Shown: positions 35,596 to 42,882 of the stretch, in pieces
Layout of the letters: the number at the start of each line of letters is the position of its first letter
How positions within the stretch are numbered: the first letter of the stretch is position 1
Origin: Facklamia sp050409585
GTDB lineage: Bacteria; Bacillota; Bacilli; Lactobacillales; Aerococcaceae
Assembly: GCF_050409585.1 (NCBI RefSeq)
Contig: NZ_JBNUPE010000002.1
Location: forward strand, 124,001-188,000
Length of the DNA: 64,000 nucleotides
Direction of reading: 5' to 3'
Made by a program: the position numbers and the translations under genes
The notes under the pieces: generated by a model
Told to the model about the DNA's origin: nothing
Databases searched by the model: none
Seen by the model: the letters and a program-made list of their open reading frames with translations, nothing else

Positions 35596-36297
35596 ATGTC
35601 AGACCATCTAAAATTTGCCAACCATCCTTTGATGTATCTGGTTAGTGGAATTGGTATTGCTTTAGTGTTGATTCAAGGGACCTACATCCTAAAGAAAGCG
35701 ATGAAGGCAACCAAAGAATTAAATATGGATCAACAGCGCGTTAAAAAAGGCCTACGAGTCGCAGCCATGGCCAGTATTGGACCGGCTTTAGGGATTGTAG
35801 GGAGTATTTTATCCTTGATTGTCTCATTAGGTGCGCCAGTTTCAGCCTTGCGGATGTCAATTATTGGAGGTACCAACTATGAAACCATGGCCGCCACCTT
35901 TGGTGCGCAAGCAGCAGGCGGAGAACTCTCTCCAATGATGGATCCAACGGTGTATGCCAATGCCTTATGGACGCCGGCTTTAGGGGTTATCCCTTGGCTA
36001 ATTGTGACCTTCTTCTTTGGCCATCGCATGAACATGATCAATGATTTTATGACCGGTGGTAAAAAAGCCTTACTACCAGCAGTCAGTGTCGGTGCCATGT
36101 TAGGGTCTTTTGCCTACTTTGTCATGAATAATGTCGTAAAAATTAATGTCAATCCATCCTACGCCGTCGCTTCTTTATCGGCTTTAGTGATTATGATTAT
36201 CTGCCAAAAATTAAGCGACCAATACGAATGGTTAAAGTCTTGGTCACTAACGATTGCCATGTTTGCCGGTGCTTTATGTGGCATGTTCTTTGTTTAG
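35596..36297 (+). CDS. DUF5058 family membrane protein
   Basis: A 233-residue integral membrane protein that I assign to DUF5058 by overall pattern. About six hydrophobic segments surround a conserved polar stretch FGAQAAGGELSPMMDP near residues 98-115. It is the first gene of a four-gene operon with a second membrane protein and two M20 enzymes. This suggests a two-component permease for peptides or N-acyl amino acids; no transport activity is established that I know of. AGGGAGGAA precedes ATG 35596. Confidence 0.75.
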   Translation: MSDHLKFANHPLMYLVSGIGIALVLIQGTYILKKAMKATKELNMDQQRVKKGLRVAAMASIGPALGIVGSILSLIVSLGAPVSALRMSIIGGTNYETMAATFGAQAAGGELSPMMDPTVYANALWTPALGVIPWLIVTFFFGHRMNMINDFMTGGKKALLPAVSVGAMLGSFAYFVMNNVVKINVNPSYAVASLSALVIMIICQKLSDQYEWLKSWSLTIAMFAGALCGMFFV

Positions 36298-36317
36298 ATC
36301 TATAAGGAGGAAAAAGA

Positions 36318-36983
36318 ATGGGAGCCTATGAAAAATTCACCAAAAGTATAACTAATTTTGGCCGCTTAACCATGGTCTTGGGAGTGATTGCCGTATTACT
36401 ACCCCCTCTAACCATGACCTTTGTCTTTGGTTATAATCCAGGTTTTGCCGCCATCATCGCCGGAGCTATTTCACAAATGTCTGTTTCTGGAGCTTTCTAT
36501 CTGAGTGAACCTTTAACTTACTTCCCAATTGTTGGTACATCAGGCTTATATTTAACCATGTTATCAGGTAATGGGGTCAATATGAAGATTCCTGCCGCAG
36601 CCATTTCATCGGAAGCCTCAGGCTACAAGCAAGGGACAGATGAAGGGGCTTTGATGGGGACAATCGGTTTAGCTGTATCCATCTATGTGGCTGTTTTCTT
36701 TGTGATTTTTGCGACCATTTTAGGACAAACGGTGATTACTACCTTACCTGCCGACTTAGCGAAGTATTTTGAGCTAATCATTCCAGGCATTTATGGGGCA
36801 ATCTTTGGCCAATTTATGGTCAAGTCATACAAGACCGGTCTTTTTGCACTGTTGATTTCAACCGTTATGATCTACATTGTTCAGTTCATTCCAGGAAATC
36901 CATCTTTTGTTATTACTTTAACATCTATCTTTACTACTATTTTATTTGCGCGTAAACAATTGGAAAAAGGTCTATTAAAATAA
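36318..36983 (+). CDS. Integral membrane protein, partner of DUF5058 protein
   Basis: A 221-residue hydrophobic protein with six or so membrane segments and a polar central motif AAAISSEASGYKQGTDEGA near residues 95-113. I do not recognise a characterised family. It starts 21 bases after the DUF5058 gene with AAGGAGGAAA before ATG 36318, and is followed by an M20 peptidase gene. Equal size and adjacency suggest it forms a heteromeric transporter with the DUF5058 protein. Function is unknown. Confidence 0.7.
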   Translation: MGAYEKFTKSITNFGRLTMVLGVIAVLLPPLTMTFVFGYNPGFAAIIAGAISQMSVSGAFYLSEPLTYFPIVGTSGLYLTMLSGNGVNMKIPAAAISSEASGYKQGTDEGALMGTIGLAVSIYVAVFFVIFATILGQTVITTLPADLAKYFELIIPGIYGAIFGQFMVKSYKTGLFALLISTVMIYIVQFIPGNPSFVITLTSIFTTILFARKQLEKGLLK

Positions 36984-36996
36984 TAGGAGGTATACT

Positions 36997-38106
36997 ATGA
37001 TTAGCCAACGTAATTTAGAAATTTTTGAAGAAATGTTGATGATTCATTCGCCCTCTAAAGAGGAAAAAGAAATGGCAGATTATGTCATTAAATTTCTTGA
37101 AAATCTTGGAGCCGAGATTCATCTTGACGAAAGCCAGCATTCCTACGGTGGCAATTCGCCAGTTATCTTTGCGAAAATTAAAGGAGACATAGAAGGCGAG
37201 GGCGTGTCACTAAATGCTCATACCGATGTGATTCAGCCCAATAAAAACTTAAAAATCGTTAAAAAAGATAATATTTGGTCCTCAGATGGGACGACGACCT
37301 TAGGTGGGGACGATAAGGCCGGTCTGGCCGCTATTTTAACCGCTGTGGAATACATTGTTATGCATCAGATTAGTCACCAAGATATTTATGTAATCGTCAC
37401 TCCCGGTGAAGAGCAGGGGATGTTAGGTGCGCGGAATATTAATTGGGAAAGTGTCTACCAGCATATCAATCCTGCTAAAAACTTAATTGTAGCTGACAAT
37501 GCCGGCAAGGCCAATAAGGTCGCCTACCAAGCACCGACTTGTTACCGCTTTGAGATTACCATTGGAGGGCGTAAGGCCCATGCGGGGATCGAACCAGAAA
37601 AGGGCATTAATGCCATCCAAGTAGCGAGCAAAGTCATTAGCCAAATGCCGCTCTTAAGGATTGATGACGAAACAACCGCCAATGTGTCGCAAATTACTTC
37701 TGATTTCCCTAATAATGTGGTGCCAGATTCTTGTATCTTTACCGGTGAAATCCGCTCGCATCAAGAAGAAAAGGTCGACCAATTATTACAAGCCTACGAA
37801 GGCATTATCCAGCAGTATACAAACGACTATACCATCGAAACGCGTCGTGACTACCCAGCCCTTGCCAGTCAAGATGACCTCAAATTCGTCAAAGAAATTG
37901 TCGCAGCCTACGAAACAGTCGGTGTCAAAGCAGAGCCTCAAATTATCGGTGGAGGATCGGATGCCAACTTTTTTGCCGAAGAAGGTTTTAACTCAGCCAT
38001 TGTCGGTGTGGGGATGGAGCTGGTTCATACGACGGAAGAATACCTAGATACGGATGAAATGATCCTAACGACTAAAGCGTTGATCAATTATTTAAGTAAA
38101 GATTAA
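36997..38106 (+). CDS. PepT-like M20 family metallopeptidase
   Basis: A 369-residue di-zinc peptidase related to but distinct from PepT at 6621. Motifs are LNAHTDVIQP (metal histidine and catalytic aspartate), TTTLGGDDKAGLAAI, TPGEEQGMLGARNI (catalytic glutamate) and the late VHTTEEYL histidine. It would hydrolyse small peptides in the cytosol, probably those imported by the two membrane proteins encoded just upstream. TAGGAGG precedes ATG 36997; the next gene follows after 12 bases. Confidence 0.88.
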   Translation: MISQRNLEIFEEMLMIHSPSKEEKEMADYVIKFLENLGAEIHLDESQHSYGGNSPVIFAKIKGDIEGEGVSLNAHTDVIQPNKNLKIVKKDNIWSSDGTTTLGGDDKAGLAAILTAVEYIVMHQISHQDIYVIVTPGEEQGMLGARNINWESVYQHINPAKNLIVADNAGKANKVAYQAPTCYRFEITIGGRKAHAGIEPEKGINAIQVASKVISQMPLLRIDDETTANVSQITSDFPNNVVPDSCIFTGEIRSHQEEKVDQLLQAYEGIIQQYTNDYTIETRRDYPALASQDDLKFVKEIVAAYETVGVKAEPQIIGGGSDANFFAEEGFNSAIVGVGMELVHTTEEYLDTDEMILTTKALINYLSKD

Positions 38107-38118
38107 GTAGGTGGTTTA

Positions 38119-39321
38119 ATGCCAAGCAAAGAACTATTTGAAAGAAATGATCAATACGAAAAAAAAATCATTCAATGGAGACGTGATTTACATCAGATTC
38201 CTGAGTTAGGCTTAGATTTGCCTAAGACAGTGGATTATGTTCGCAGTCAACTCATAGGAATGGGTCTTTCGGTTGAAGACCATTATGTCAACGGAAATGG
38301 CTTGGCTGTCGTCATAGAAGGAAGCAAAGAAGGGAGTCCAAATGATCGAGTAATGGGACTTCGAGCCGATATGGATGGTTTACCCATCCAAGAGGAAACG
38401 GGCTTGTCTTTTGCTTCGAGAAACGGTAATATGCATGCTTGTGGCCATGATGGACATACGGCTACGCTTCTAGCCGTCGCTGACTTTTTATCCCATCACC
38501 GTCATTTATTTGGAGGTAAGGTTAAACTAATCTTCCAACCCGGTGAAGAATACCCCGGAGGGGCAGAGCCAATGATTCAAGAAGGTGTCCTTAAAAATCC
38601 GGATGTAACACGGGTATTAGGTTTTCATATCGGTCATTTAGATAAAGCAATTGCTCCGGGTCATATTTCTTATCGTGTTGGTCCTATGATGGCCTCGATG
38701 GATCGTTTTCAGATTATAATCAAAGGCTTTGGCTTTCATGCCGGTTATCCAGAATCTTCCAAAGATCCGATTACAGTGGCTGCCGAATTGATAATGGCCT
38801 TTCAGACCATTAAGAGTCGGAATATTAAAGCCAGTGATCCAGTAGTCGTTTCTGTGACCCATATTGAAGGGGGTTTTAATCAAAATATTATCCCTGATCA
38901 AGTCTTCATTGAAGGCACCGTAAGGACTTTAAATGATGATTTGAGAGCATTTGTTCATCAGCGAATGAATAAGATTACCAAAGGTTTGGAAGTCGCTTAT
39001 GATGTAAAAATTGACCTGTCTTATGAGTATAAATACCCCGTCTTAGTAAACGATCAAGCCTCTACTTTAGATACTGTTAAAGCTTTACAAGCAGGACTAG
39101 GCGATGATTACATTATTCCATCAGCAGAGGCCTTAATGGGGGCTGAGGACTTTGCCTATTATGGTAAAGAGCTTCCAGCAACTTTCTTATTTTTAGCCAA
39201 CCCAAGAGAGATTGAAGGCCAGTTCCATGGTCACCATTCTTCTAAATTCGATATCGATGAAAGCAAGCTCATCTTAGCCTTTAAGGCCTTTATTTTAGCA
39301 ACCCTTGATTATTTACAATAG
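38119..39321 (+). CDS. M20D amidohydrolase (hippurate/N-acyl amino acid hydrolase type)
   Basis: A 400-residue amidohydrolase. Motifs are LRADMDGLPIQEETGL, MHACGHDGHTATLLA (metal ligands), the catalytic glutamates in IFQPGEEYPGGAEPM and a late FHGHHSSKFD. M20D enzymes deacylate N-acyl or N-aryl amino acids, or cleave dipeptide mimics. Together with the PepT-like enzyme and two membrane proteins it completes a LysR-controlled operon for uptake and hydrolysis of an amide-linked substrate that the sequence does not identify. A structured terminator follows. Confidence 0.9.
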   Translation: MPSKELFERNDQYEKKIIQWRRDLHQIPELGLDLPKTVDYVRSQLIGMGLSVEDHYVNGNGLAVVIEGSKEGSPNDRVMGLRADMDGLPIQEETGLSFASRNGNMHACGHDGHTATLLAVADFLSHHRHLFGGKVKLIFQPGEEYPGGAEPMIQEGVLKNPDVTRVLGFHIGHLDKAIAPGHISYRVGPMMASMDRFQIIIKGFGFHAGYPESSKDPITVAAELIMAFQTIKSRNIKASDPVVVSVTHIEGGFNQNIIPDQVFIEGTVRTLNDDLRAFVHQRMNKITKGLEVAYDVKIDLSYEYKYPVLVNDQASTLDTVKALQAGLGDDYIIPSAEALMGAEDFAYYGKELPATFLFLANPREIEGQFHGHHSSKFDIDESKLILAFKAFILATLDYLQ

Positions 39322-39329
39322 ATTGATTA

Positions 39330-39399
39330 AAAGAGGACCTCCAATGTTCTTGGGATTTAGTTGTCGTAACTTAATCTTACAAGACATGGGCCTCTTTTT
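39330..39399 (+). terminator. Branched or long-stem terminator after the M20 operon
   Basis: Outer arms AAAGAGG (39330-39336) and CCTCTTT (39391-39397) end in a T-run. Inside, ATGTTCTTG pairs with CAAGACAT with one bulge. Confidence 0.6.
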
Positions 39400-39484
39400 C
39401 TATACAAGGAGCATTTTTAAGTTTACACAAGATGTTTTACACCATGATTCTTCGCTTTTGATATAGAAAATAGCTCTTTTTTTA

Positions 39485-39493
39485 TGTTATAAT
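39485..39493 (+). promoter_or_regulatory. Extended -10 promoter
   Basis: TGTTATAAT is a consensus extended -10 element, 38 bases before the secreted nuclease-fold gene. Confidence 0.6.
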
Positions 39494-39531
39494 TATTAAC
39501 ATTAACTATCAATTATAAGGGAGAGCATACA

Positions 39532-40473
39532 ATGAAAAAATGGTTACTAGCAGCCACTGTCGGCTTATTGACTTCAGGTCTTTTCTTTAATACGTGGGTA
39601 AGTGCAGAAGTCAATGAGGAAGAGTTAGGCTATGTGGTCTTTGCTGAAAGAGAAGACCAATCAAACTTTGAAGAAGTGGACAAATATAAGGTTCTTTCGG
39701 CCAATACCATGAAAGCCAGCTTAAAGAGTGATAAGGATAAGCTTATGACGTTTAACTTACTGCATATCCTCTCACCAGAAGAAGAAAAAGATGAAGCCTA
39801 TGCCCAAGAAGCTAAAAAGCGCTTGGAAGAATTGATGAAAGATGCTGACAAGGTCGAATTAGAATTATTTGAAGTTGAAAAAGAAGATCTCCAAGATGAA
39901 TCGGTTAAAAAAGAAGATTATGTGGCGAACCTATGGTTAGATGGCATATTAGTGCAAGAAATTCTCTTAACGGAAGGCTACTCAGTGATCCAACTCGACC
40001 AAACAAAAGAAGCAGAAATGGCTAATGAATACTTAGATGTTCTTGTTCAATCCCAAGACTATGCTGCCAAAAATCGTTATTATGTTTGGGAGGATAACTC
40101 CAATCAGTTTCTAGCCAATGCCGAATTCCCTGAAGTGATTAAAAATACACAAACGGGTCAAGTCGTTGTTTCTCAAACCGATAATACTCAAAAAGCAAAT
40201 GCTTTATTTGAATTACCGAGCAAAAACAACCCATCCCATCCAACGCAAGAATCTAATAATTCATACATTAATCAAACGGAAGAAGTTTCAGCGCCAGTAG
40301 TGTCAAAAGAACCTGTTGACACTAATACAGAACCAGAACCAGCCCCAGAGCAAAATGTTTATTATGCGAACTGTACCATTGCCCGTCAAGCAGGAGCCGC
40401 TCCCGTCTATCGTGGACAACCTGGATATGGTCCACACTTAGATCGAGATAATGATGGTATTGGTTGCGAGTAA
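39532..40473 (+). CDS. Secreted SNase-fold protein with Excalibur domain, catalytic residues lost
   Basis: A 313-residue exported protein. A signal peptide ends near residue 25 (NTWVSA). Residues about 45-195 align by eye with staphylococcal nuclease, but key residues differ. The RLLLVDTPE region reads NLLHILSPE (Arg35 to Asn, Asp40 to Ser) and the YGRGLAY region reads EDYVANL (Arg87 lost); only the Glu43 equivalent remains. A Ser/Pro/Gln linker (about 220-275) leads to a C-terminal Excalibur calcium-binding motif with ANCTIARQAG and LDRDNDGIGCE. It is probably a non-catalytic binding protein of the cell surface. GGGAG precedes ATG 39532. Confidence 0.82.
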   Translation: MKKWLLAATVGLLTSGLFFNTWVSAEVNEEELGYVVFAEREDQSNFEEVDKYKVLSANTMKASLKSDKDKLMTFNLLHILSPEEEKDEAYAQEAKKRLEELMKDADKVELELFEVEKEDLQDESVKKEDYVANLWLDGILVQEILLTEGYSVIQLDQTKEAEMANEYLDVLVQSQDYAAKNRYYVWEDNSNQFLANAEFPEVIKNTQTGQVVVSQTDNTQKANALFELPSKNNPSHPTQESNNSYINQTEEVSAPVVSKEPVDTNTEPEPAPEQNVYYANCTIARQAGAAPVYRGQPGYGPHLDRDNDGIGCE

Positions 40474-40505
40474 AGCTGAACGCTAAATCTTGACTCTTGC
40501 CCCTC

Positions 40506-40545
40506 AGAGCTGATAGCGATCCGAGCTATTGGCTCTTTTATTTTC
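40506..40545 (+). terminator. Rho-independent terminator after the SNase-fold gene
   Basis: AGAGC-TG-ATAGC pairs with GCTAT-TG-GCTCT (an internal two-base mismatch), followed by TTTATTTT. Confidence 0.75.
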
Positions 40546-40751
40546 TATTCAGCAACTTTTTATAATTTTTTAAAATTTTGTCAACTTTCAACCGATTGTC
40601 AAAGCTACTATCTTTTCTTCACACTTCTGCTTATATCATCTTAAATATATGTTTTTATTTTAATAAGAGTATGATATCGGCCTAGAGTGAGAAAAAGAGG
40701 CCCTATTTTAAATAAAAATTTCAATTATTAAAAATTTTAAACTTAAGAGTA

Positions 40752-40779
40752 TTGCAAAGGCTTTAAAAATATGTATAAT
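40752..40779 (+). promoter_or_regulatory. SigA-type promoter of the sigma/holin/endolysin cassette
   Basis: TTGCAA (40752-40757) and TATAAT (40774-40779) are 16 bases apart. The start point would fall at about 40786, directly on the palindrome TGTTGATCAACA. Confidence 0.65.
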
Positions 40780-40785
40780 TCAAAT

Positions 40786-40797
40786 TGTTGATCAACA
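40786..40797 (+). promoter_or_regulatory. Perfect 12-bp palindrome at the transcription start, likely operator
   Basis: TGTTGATCAACA is a perfect palindrome seven bases after the -10 box. A repressor bound here would block the promoter. The cognate regulator is not identified. Confidence 0.6.
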
Positions 40798-40987
40798 TTT
40801 AACAATAAATCTGAGGAAGGGGGAGCCTGCTACCTATAGCTAAAAGAAAAAGAATCGCTTAGTTGTCTTTTAATTTGCTATTTTGTTTTGTTATAAGCCA
40901 TTTATCATATAAGTTGTGTTTTGCATAAAGTGATGAGAAACTATGAGTCATCACATGGACTCAATTGAATATAGTAGGAGGATTCGG

Positions 40988-41164
40988 ATGCTCGAAATAA
41001 GGAATTCGAGGAACAAGAAAGTCTGTGAGCTCGATTTGAAACAGAAAACGGTTGTTATTGTTAGCAAAGGAATTGAAACCAAGATTCAGTTTCTTCCATC
41101 CGATAGTGTAACCATTCAAGAAGCGCAGGTAACTCAGAAAAATAAAAATAAAAATAAGAATTAA
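40988..41164 (+). CDS. Small hypothetical protein with basic C-terminal tail
   Basis: A 58-residue protein of unknown function. The body is mixed beta-like sequence (VCELDLKQKTVVIVSKGI, FLPSDSVTIQEAQV) and it ends in a Lys-Asn repeat tail. ATG 40988 lies six bases after AGGAGG; the upstream in-frame ATG at 40943 has no such site, so 40988 is chosen. It is the first gene of the cassette and is cut off from the sigma-factor gene by a strong terminator. Similarity to known families is not recognised. Confidence 0.65.
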   Translation: MLEIRNSRNKKVCELDLKQKTVVIVSKGIETKIQFLPSDSVTIQEAQVTQKNKNKNKN

Positions 41165-41177
41165 GCAGAACCGCTAG

Positions 41178-41224
41178 ACGGGCTAGATTGTAAGGATATT
41201 CCTTAGCTTTCGGCCCGTTTTTTT
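41178..41224 (+). terminator. Terminator/attenuator between the small gene and the sigma-factor gene
   Basis: ACGGGC (41178-41183) pairs with GCCCGT (41213-41218) before a run of T; an inner AAGGA/TCCTT stem extends it. No promoter is seen in the 27 bases before the sigma-factor gene, so that gene must depend on read-through of this structure. Confidence 0.8.
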
Positions 41225-41251
41225 CATGTCAAAATTCAAGGAGGAAGACTA

Positions 41252-41809
41252 ATGAAAAAATCATCTGAAGAATTAACTAATGTCATTATTATGTTTGACC
41301 CCCTCATCCATCACTGGCTCCATCATTACCAATTGTCTACCCACCATAACGATTATCAAGACCATCTTCAGGAGATGCGGTTAGAGTTGTTAAGGCTTTA
41401 TCAAAAGTTTGAAGGCGATCCCTTAAATTGTATCGATCATCGCTATCAATTTATCGCTTATGCGGGTAAGGGTTTAAAATGGTTTCTACTCAATCGTTTG
41501 CGCCAATCCACTTATCAAGTGACCCCGACAGATCCTGTTATTTTATCAGATCTTATCGAAGAGCTGAGAGAAGAATGCTCAAAAGAATCAATCTTTTTAT
41601 TGGAACAAACTGTTAAAGACCATCTAAAAGAACGAGAGCGTAAGATTTTCAATTTAATTTTACAAGGAAAATGGCGTAATCGTGAAATCTGCCAGCTTTG
41701 TAACATCTCTGAGCGCACCATTCGCAATGATAAAAAGCGTATTGCAGCTAAGCTCGGTCCTCTCTTTAAAGAAAAATCTAAAAACTTGTCTTTTTCTTGC
41801 CGTTTTTGA
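41252..41809 (+). CDS. Alternative sigma-70-like factor (ComX/SigH- or group-5-like)
   Basis: A 185-residue protein with a two-domain sigma layout. Residues about 35-95 look like region 2 (HLQEMRLELLRLYQKF and FIAYAGKGLKWFLLNRLRQ). Residues about 125-175 form a clear region 4 helix-turn-helix (LKERERKIFNLILQGKWRN, EICQLCNISERTIRNDKKRI). It has no region 1 or 3. Size and style fit ComX/SigH or toxin-type group-5 sigma factors. It directly precedes DUF1659, DUF2922, holin and endolysin genes, its likely targets. AAGGAGGAAG precedes ATG 41252. Confidence 0.8.
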   Translation: MKKSSEELTNVIIMFDPLIHHWLHHYQLSTHHNDYQDHLQEMRLELLRLYQKFEGDPLNCIDHRYQFIAYAGKGLKWFLLNRLRQSTYQVTPTDPVILSDLIEELREECSKESIFLLEQTVKDHLKERERKIFNLILQGKWRNREICQLCNISERTIRNDKKRIAAKLGPLFKEKSKNLSFSCRF

Positions 41810-41831
41810 TGATCTGATTGTGTGTATAAGG

Positions 41832-41852
41832 TGTAAGATCGTACGGCTTACA
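41832..41852 (+). promoter_or_regulatory. Imperfect 21-bp palindrome before the DUF1659 gene
   Basis: TGTAAG (41832-41837) and CTTACA (41847-41852) are inverted arms around a CGTACG core. It lies 24 bases before the DUF1659 start. It may be a regulator site or part of a non-SigA promoter used by the neighbouring sigma factor; no good SigA promoter is seen here. Confidence 0.45.
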
Positions 41853-41875
41853 TAAATACCTAGGAGGAATGAAAA

Positions 41876-42079
41876 ATGGAAAGTAAAGAATACAAATCAG
41901 GGCGTTTAGCGCTTAAAGGTATGAATCCGACAACGGAGAAGACTTTTAATGTCTCTATTCAAGGCTTGATTGAGGGGGTTACTCCCAATCAAGTGCAGTT
42001 GGTTAAAGATCAAATCGATCAATTAACCATTAATCCAACCGATACCGCTCAAGCTGTTTATGCTTATAATTTTATTTAA
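41876..42079 (+). CDS. DUF1659 domain protein
   Basis: A 67-residue protein. The sequence runs SGRLALKGMNPTTEKTFNVS, then a helix (TPNQVQLVKDQIDQL), then a final beta strand (TAQAVYAYNFI), as in the DUF1659 family. Members occur in Firmicutes directly before DUF2922 genes, and near small membrane proteins and sigma factors, but their function is unknown. TAGGAGGAA precedes ATG 41876. No signal peptide is visible, so if it leaves the cell it would need the holin or lysis. Confidence 0.82.
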   Translation: MESKEYKSGRLALKGMNPTTEKTFNVSIQGLIEGVTPNQVQLVKDQIDQLTINPTDTAQAVYAYNFI

Positions 42080-42100
42080 TGATGGAAAGGGGAAAACAAG

Positions 42101-42340
42101 ATGAAAGATAGTATGGTATTAGAATTGATTTTCTTAGATGCGGCGGGTAAAACGCGTAAGATTACGATTAATCAACCAGCTGATTCAGTTACTAAAGAAA
42201 CTGCCGAAGCTGTGATGCAGGCTCTAGTTGACTGTGATTTATTCAAAGATGATCAGGGCGTAGATATGTATGTGACTCCGGTTGCCGCTCGCTATGTTGA
42301 GCGTAATGTTACCGATGTTTATGCCTATGAAGAAGCTTAG
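42101..42340 (+). CDS. DUF2922 domain protein
   Basis: A 79-residue protein matching the DUF2922 pattern. An N-terminal beta hairpin (MVLELIFLDAAGKTRKITI) is followed by a helix (TKETAEAVMQALVDCDLF) and a late strand ending in RYVERNVTDVYAYEEA. DUF2922 proteins are the usual neighbours of DUF1659 proteins and have no known function. GGAAAGGGG precedes ATG 42101. A weak hairpin follows at 42358-42381. Confidence 0.85.
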   Translation: MKDSMVLELIFLDAAGKTRKITINQPADSVTKETAEAVMQALVDCDLFKDDQGVDMYVTPVAARYVERNVTDVYAYEEA

Positions 42341-42357
42341 TTAAGCATGATTTTAGA

Positions 42358-42381
42358 GGGGCTGAGTGTTTGCTCAGCTCC
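42358..42381 (+). terminator. Weak hairpin between DUF2922 and the membrane/holin genes
   Basis: GGGGCTGAG and CTCAGCTCC form a 9-bp stem (one G-T pair) with a 6-base loop, followed by TTATTACT. The poor T-run suggests partial termination, setting the ratio of upstream to lysis genes. Confidence 0.5.
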
Positions 42382-42404
42382 TTATTACTAAAAGGAGGTT
42401 GTGC

Positions 42405-42629
42405 ATGCATTTGATTGATTTGGGTTCTTATGCTGGAGCGATTATTGCAGTGATTACCTTGATTTCTAAGTTAATTGGCCTGATTACTGCCTTGCATGAT
42501 CTAATTGAACGCATTGATTGGATGCAGGCCAAACTAGAAGCGTTTAACCAAGAGCTACAAACGATTAAACAAAAGGTCGATCAAAACGATTATTTTATGT
42601 GGCCGGCAGAAAGTCGTCAATGGATATAA
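42405..42629 (+). CDS. Small membrane/coiled-coil protein, holin-associated
   Basis: A 74-residue protein with one N-terminal membrane segment (GAIIAVITLISKLIGLITAL). An amphipathic coiled coil follows (IERIDWMQAKLEAFNQELQ and onward to about residue 60). It resembles YvrJ-, BhlA/UviB- or XhlA-type small phage-derived membrane proteins in layout, but no family is recognised with certainty. ATG 42405 is chosen because AAAGGAGG lies seven bases upstream. It is followed by the holin gene and could be a second holin or a regulator of it. Confidence 0.65.
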   Translation: MHLIDLGSYAGAIIAVITLISKLIGLITALHDLIERIDWMQAKLEAFNQELQTIKQKVDQNDYFMWPAESRQWI

Positions 42630-42651
42630 AAATAATAGAAAGGGTGATAGA

Positions 42652-42882
42652 ATGTTATCTAATCGTTTTTATGATTTAGGCAAATGGCTCGTATTAATTT
42701 TTCTACCAGCCTTGGCTGTTTTTGTACAAGGAATGGCCGACTTGTACCACTTGAATCAAGGAGGTCAATGGGTGGGGCTGATTAATTTGTTAACCATCTT
42801 TTTAGGATCTATCTTACAAATATCCTCTTATCACTATCATCATAATGATAACTCGCCTAAGGGTTGGGGGGCTTTGATATGA
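42652..42882 (+). CDS. Phage-type holin (Dp-1 holin-like)
   Basis: A 76-residue protein with two membrane segments (WLVLIFLPALAVFVQGMA and LINLLTIFLGSILQISSY). They are joined by a short polar loop, and the tail is His/Asn-rich. The YDLGKWLVLIFLPALA start is typical of the Dp-1-type phage holin family. It would form membrane lesions releasing the endolysin encoded next. The stop overlaps the endolysin start (ATGA), so the two are translationally coupled. AAAGGGTGA precedes ATG 42652. Confidence 0.85.
   Translation: MLSNRFYDLGKWLVLIFLPALAVFVQGMADLYHLNQGGQWVGLINLLTIFLGSILQISSYHYHHNDNSPKGWGALI

Larger units (their letters stand above)
40546..40987 (+). other. Long AT-rich intergenic region and leader of the lysis cassette
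   Basis: About 440 bases without a supported gene. It holds a GGCCT/AGGCC repeat (about 40679-40702), a promoter at 40752-40779, a 12-bp palindrome at 40786-40797 and then a leader of roughly 200 bases. No riboswitch class is recognised in the leader. Its length and the downstream terminator at 41178-41224 make post-initiation control plausible. Confidence 0.5.

Noticed and set aside
40943..40987. Upstream start (ATG 40943) for the small cassette gene
   Set aside because: No ribosome site precedes it, while ATG 40988 has AGGAGG at the right distance.
42864..42878. Earlier in-frame start for the endolysin
   Set aside because: The added residues would come from the holin coding region; ATG 42879 has a ribosome site and the typical ATGA overlap.
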